Positions 27,201 through 28,291 of a DNA stretch of 28,291 bases are shown piece by piece. Made by a program: the position numbers and the translations under genes. Every line of letters starts with the position of its first letter. Position 1 is the stretch's first letter. The stretch spans positions 1-28,291 of the IMG/VR virus record IMGVR_UViG_3300012936_004099; one strand, written 5' to 3'. The notes beneath the pieces are model-generated. The model was given only the letters and a program-made list of their open reading frames with translations. It was not told the origin of the DNA and made no database searches. This DNA comes from a virus.

Positions 27201-28291
27201 AGCTATAAAAGCACCTTCTCCTCTGTAAATATTAAGTGTTGGTTCTTTTTCAAAATTTATAACTTTAGATCCATATTTTTTTCCATTAGTAGACATGATA
27301 ACATCAGATATAGAACCTCTTATTGTTGATACTATTTCTGGAGATTCATCTGATTTATCATTATCAATTGTAATACTAATTCCTGGATATTTAAAACAAT
27401 GAGAACCAATTGCTGGTGTAGATGATAGTAAAACGTACTTATTATTTTTATAGTTTGCTTTGGAAATATTATTTAAAGAATTGCCAGCAAAAGCTAGTCT
27501 AAAAGAATCTTTATCAATTAAGATAATATGATAATACTCATTATTTCTCAGTCCACCAATAACAGAATCAGAAGCTACATATTCAATCAATTCCCCATCT
27601 TTAAATGAGTGATCTCTAAAATAGATGTAATCAGAGTTTAAGTTTACACCATATTGAACGAATTCATAATTATTATTTTTTGGATATACTCTAGGAGAAT
27701 TTAAAATTAATGATTTTGCGTAAAAATTACCAGGATTTAATATTTGAACTCTATCCAAAGTATTTTTTGGATTTACTGATACTATTTTGTGATCACCACT
27801 ACCAAATTCAGTACCAAAGTTTATAACTTTTCCAGATAAAGCATCTTCTTTAGAATTTGATAATCGGACAGTAGTACTATCAAATACATTAACAAAATAA
27901 ATTGAATTATTAACCAAATTTGAACCATTGGCTAAACCAATAGCAGTATTTCCTACTCCAAGAACACTATATTTGATTGGTTCGCCATTTATAAAGTTAT
28001 GATCTGTAGCAAAAGTAATTGTATCATTTAAAAGACTTACATCACTAAGTGGAGAAAATGTTTTTTCACTAAATTCTTTAGATAAAACAACGTTTAACTG
28101 AACATTTTCGTTGTTGCCGCCTTCTACTTTTATCTTCAGATCGTTATTTACATTTTTTCCAGGATTAGATACAAGTATCTCAGTTAATTCACCCTCTAGT
28201 CCAAAATAAACACTAGCTCCACTACCTACAATAGTATTTCCAAAAAATGCTTGAGGTGGATTTAAAAGATCAAATCCTTTACCACCATTTA
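18300..28291 (-). CDS. Giant baseplate/tail structural protein in the gp7 position, N-terminus beyond right edge
   Basis: At least 3329 residues. Translating 27918-28291 by hand gives an open frame with no stop, so the protein begins outside the window; the TTG at 27915-27917 is internal. It lies directly upstream of gp8, where T4 has the 1032-residue wedge protein gp7. Sequence identity to gp7 cannot be shown, so the role is inferred from position. It is a mosaic of beta-rich modules: about ten GxxY repeats (for example LNPGVDY, DGGNNYNSPPKVVV, INAGYGYSSLVPPI); a YHYH-like domain (26390-26756); modules of the form FINDILQIPEESYKFEG with QITFLEAP known from phage fibres; IGSELLQV...DRAFMGSPLGTH modules; and a propeller-like segment (19000-20070). 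The C-terminus (YGWGRIFDMVRPESKSFEI, then SHLSKNPTIQRIIG) is non-repetitive and may be the part that docks on the baseplate. Confidence 0.88.
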   Translation of the reverse strand, partial: NGGKGFDLLNPPQAFFGNTIVGSGASVYFGLEGELTEILVSNPGKNVNNDLKIKVEGGNNENVQLNVVLSKEFSEKTFSPLSDVSLLNDTITFATDHNFINGEPIKYSVLGVGNTAIGLANGSNLVNNSIYFVNVFDSTTVRLSNSKEDALSGKVINFGTEFGSGDHKIVSVNPKNTLDRVQILNPGNFYAKSLILNSPRVYPKNNNYEFVQYGVNLNSDYIYFRDHSFKDGELIEYVASDSVIGGLRNNEYYHIILIDKDSFRLAFAGNSLNNISKANYKNNKYVLLSSTPAIGSHCFKYPGISITIDNDKSDESPEIVSTIRGSISDVIMSTNGKKYGSKVINFEKEPTLNIYRGEGAFIALLTSGGKIVESYITIPGKNYYSEPELILQSKTGKFGKLKAEISNGKITNVIIINPGVDYDDTTEVLIRDTSSDERFRVNVQNWRVNSVVKNILTQNNISDVSGVINEHSIISGNSNSSQIISMYVPKLLRSRFGDNENGTDADIITKKFPHSKIMGWSYDGNPIYAQFGYSNPNSSIDGIKRIRSGYSQIPTAKLNTDDNRPGDISEFSAGFFIEDYYFDNSGDLDEFNGRYCITPEYPNGTYAYFSVLDVNGLPAFPYCIYGLSERYDNFNQDFIKTKQNYLNKISTDLISVTYYNRLFNSNAEYPFLDKNYIDFRLNINEVPGSFVDKLFVLNPGDDYKVKDQITINNPEDFGVSSKGSVTSIKGKTISNVITNVNQKNKIFFQINPDSVTGISSQPHDLSSRANIRVSITGVTTNNFTFLNGAYAINLLPTSTKIVENIPNAGFTTHLKFSEGINSLVIDVDDVIKIGDEQMKILNIDAESNTAKVTRAHNLTLREAHSTDDEVSLLKSRFTFNTGIRTEIYTENYIKSYFAKSQVGVGTTTITSSYVGIKTEIKIDPKKIYLPNHKFENNQKVIYEHSVGTGLTVSTSATLTPTFTLSNAQSLFVVRYDNDFIGLSTTRISIGNSNPGLYFADLPDEDQYDQSLTFNTLPQGNIREFETIVSTSSTHGLSVGDVISLKSNPNFTYEFTLSYDNDLESLLLNSQLIDPNAGISSLTNTVTIQNHGLETGDVIRYENVISGSLLGSDFVSGNLYHVKVFSPDLFAFANTELDAINGKLIDIGITTSIHRIRKVNPTLRCVKGSKIKIDIGDMISGEGNPQLNFYQDNELKIKYNSAEFINNETNIIIDTNNIPNELFFSLIRNGSIIGGTDLKQSKIQVFNSFYDETYNISGVSSTTSFNIELISVPEVLSYGSTNSSPSYTTISENAFGPINDVTITEKGDLFKYPTGSVSIISDHGRSANIRYELKKLDGVKNKTKISKNTYDFSSDETYTFNLDIPSIVSVKSNKKIVDIKVIDGGNNYNSPPKVVVTDEPNVITAASLFGNSVGSVDLITKNNGILRDSATAFPEFNTNGIEIINVTTESNNTTINLFIKEPNNGFETFPFEVGDEVFVEGVVPVDNNVGDGFNSKDYNFAFFKVTRVTTTPGSSNIRYSIVGLGSTSGGFDPERSYGRVIKKDDLSKFEVVLDESSYFVGESVFTDSGYSAVVDVDGWNETNSTLSLVKQTGVLKPGDILIGSQSGTKSIIDKVNDYKSTISKKASLKTFESVNDYISNTNEENQVISDNFYYQPFSYDVRSQVPVNTWESTVSNLNHISGFQKFGTFISSGIVTDVATKINEGEVTSIVYIESDGGDFNQYKAFDLVNEISLDAGPFFFSKEIIFNSRQLTDSIESRTNRCILIDDISEQFTGEIDDANGSDIVGLTTFRLTTSETGNKSSLFVKSFDASSDTDVILDQDKIYIKDHNFSTGEQVDYIPDGSRISITSTNRVIGGVPTTTLPDSVFIINLDQNHIRLCGLAEDASIGAYFELTSRGTGTHKLKSTNQNTRCLLTIDGIIQSPLYKTKLEYNLNSPVGAADTTITLTGVTSIRSNSILQIGSELLQVNVVGFGNSDYQLTVDRAFMGSPLGTHTVGMGVSLVKGEYIIRDDVVFFSDAPFSGINTEFDYSNTGIPTSFVRSRFHGRVMQRLNYDANKVFDDITEFFDGNENLFELKSNNQSTEDIFSSNAGILTGADVNSGVILINNIFQTPNIDYQLIQNVGVGVSIEFLGNSNENLPSGGQILEFIEDTGSGYQELKKATGIVSALNLFAGSITGVTLTQPGSGYREDTAVTVLANVGSGASIVALVGTGNYPGNTVNISNFIYDESTGISTVTTSTPHGFESGSTVRLNGIEFTCDPVYAGVTTTIFPDGTQSYEYSIRKINSNTQFEVHVGISTIAHTYNTGGIASPGSNVGFITGFRVDDGGTGYLSSILPDISVPTPRSYSNLSLSGGSGSGAKMDIVVLGVAGTVFSYKLTDPGIGYKEDDVLSITGIPTSPFVSSSSSFNITVTNTFKDKFSGYTFGELLIFDDISNQANGARTKFSLTRTRSGAKELVSLNVPKGSSFKLQNNLLIFINDILQIPEESYKFEGGTQITFLEAPKENSKIVILYFKGSDEDVIEIDVRETIKPGDILELDKDVATNSSKQLERKTFSILSSDKVETNIYSNVGLTSDTELDRILNWTKQKSDSIIDGTVISKTRPELVPNFVPNVNIIKDVSSTDTEIFVDTVKEFQLDSQLQINQDLILVDSKFQNTHQAKATLNIVDGYIDSVSISTGGFGYYNTPEVSLSLPTELIGQVASSWEPSCQEQDSDLTTIVGITTISTNVTVSSFTVLVSDGATLHIEEGNDYLIAGFDLDLSTLHDVTFDSLENVYYVVGNDGLVAQSSNNMCEFTVYPFDELTFDPDPVLSVDIAYSGSTHIVIGGKGFVGFATIGNVIDIQKTAFPVSTGGIEAGSFLDPSKKVSITDQTFNVVKHFPTMNGLIALGSTVMTSRQNISDNGNTRFGYDWSMSRIDFGGPAGQQLNDVVYFDKKEFTNRPSSRGYVAVGNTGYIFKSHDGYKWNTQNTSRSFKVSSSALPYTDLNINSIATNQDSLVAVGDSGSIIRTRTLINGSETWDDVGIANTTEKFTSITHTGEQYVVISDLGNIYTSITGINWIKQSGITNNKLNAIHFADYSQSEKTLVAVGINTIVKSVSEIVEGIIEADITSGIVTSLNIINAGYGYSSLVPPIIMISPPTSKYERIENVKVEGDFGSIVSISTVAGIGTSYALKLELEIDPVLNSVLYDTFSSTMSGIKTGYYFSVTESVFGTLPSSFSGIDTTNSYADINTSTSFNNIYRADSVIANETGSGIVTVTSNINASGIDVVSQELNSHSGISTRLEYVAKYGWGRIFDMVRPESKSFEIFDNHSHLSKNPTIQRIIGLKESY
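19000..20070 (-). other. Beta-propeller-like (BNR/YCF48-type) segment of the giant protein
   Basis: Repeated blade-like motifs are visible: YYVVGNDGLVAQSS, GYVAVGNTGYIFKSHDGYKW, LVAVGDSGSIIRTR followed by ETWDDVG, YVVISDLGNIYTS followed by GINWIKQSG, and LVAVGINTIVKS. The pattern 'vaVGxxGxixxSxDGxxW' is that of BNR or YCF48-like propellers. It covers roughly visible residues 2740-3096 and is enough for about six or seven blades. Confidence 0.65.
26390..26756 (-). other. YHYH-like domain of the giant protein
   Basis: Motifs in order: HSKIMGWSYDGNPIYAQFGY, RSGYSQ, SAGFFIEDYYFDNSGDLDEF, NGRYCITPEYPNGTYAYFSV and FPYCIYGLSERYD. This follows the YHYH domain pattern (DGxPIYGP ... GDLDExNGR ... PNGTYHYH ... 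PY), with the name-giving tetrad read here as YAYF. The function of YHYH domains is not established. Confidence 0.7.

Noticed and set aside
27915-27917. TTG at 27915-27917 as the start of the giant protein.
   Set aside because: The frame is open for another 124 codons to the right edge and those codons continue the same repeat style, so this TTG is internal.

Overview
This window is a continuous stretch of the late virion-structure operon of a T4-like marine myovirus. All nine supported genes lie on the minus strand, so transcription runs from the right edge to the left. Genes are packed with gaps of 41 bases or less and several stop-start overlaps. The DNA is very AT-rich (about 30% GC by eye). 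The proteins match the T4-like myoviruses of marine picocyanobacteria and SAR11-type bacteria: gp8, gp13 and gp14 homologues, giant repeat-built baseplate proteins, and fibres with 'TGIITASSFVGNLTGN' repeats. No host-specific metabolic gene is present, so the host cannot be decided from this window.

Layout in transcription order, right to left. (1) 18300-28291: a giant structural protein open at the right edge, at least 3329 residues, in the position of T4 gp7. It carries a YHYH-like domain near its visible N-terminal part and a beta-propeller-like segment near its C-terminus. (2) 16721-18271: baseplate wedge gp8. (3) 9330-16718: a 2462-residue protein with a DUF4815-type N-terminus, filling the slot that holds gp9 to gp12 and wac in T4. 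(4) 9136-9333: a 65-residue coiled-coil protein. (5) 8292-9110: neck protein gp13. (6) 6857-8287: neck protein gp14, enlarged by tandem GxGY repeats. (7) 3759-6815: a 1018-residue repetitive fibre protein. (8) 1831-3759: a subtilisin-family (S8) serine protease with intact Asp/His/Ser triad and an I9-like N-terminal region. (9) 1-1813: a second fibre-like protein, cut off by the left edge.

The first three genes likely build the baseplate wedge and its periphery, gp13 and gp14 close the head and form the neck, and the last three form a fibre/adhesion cassette with a protease in its middle. T4-like late promoter motifs (CTAAATA or AATAAATA) sit just upstream of gp8, gp13 and the two fibre genes.

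The points most worth a second look are: the subtilase between two fibre genes; the leader of the 1018-residue fibre gene, which has a late promoter motif, a 9-codon mini-ORF and an 11-base copy of the 16S rRNA 3' tail where a Shine-Dalgarno site would be expected; shared beta-repeat modules spread over four different virion proteins; two recent-looking in-gene duplications; and the YHYH and propeller domains inside the giant protein.
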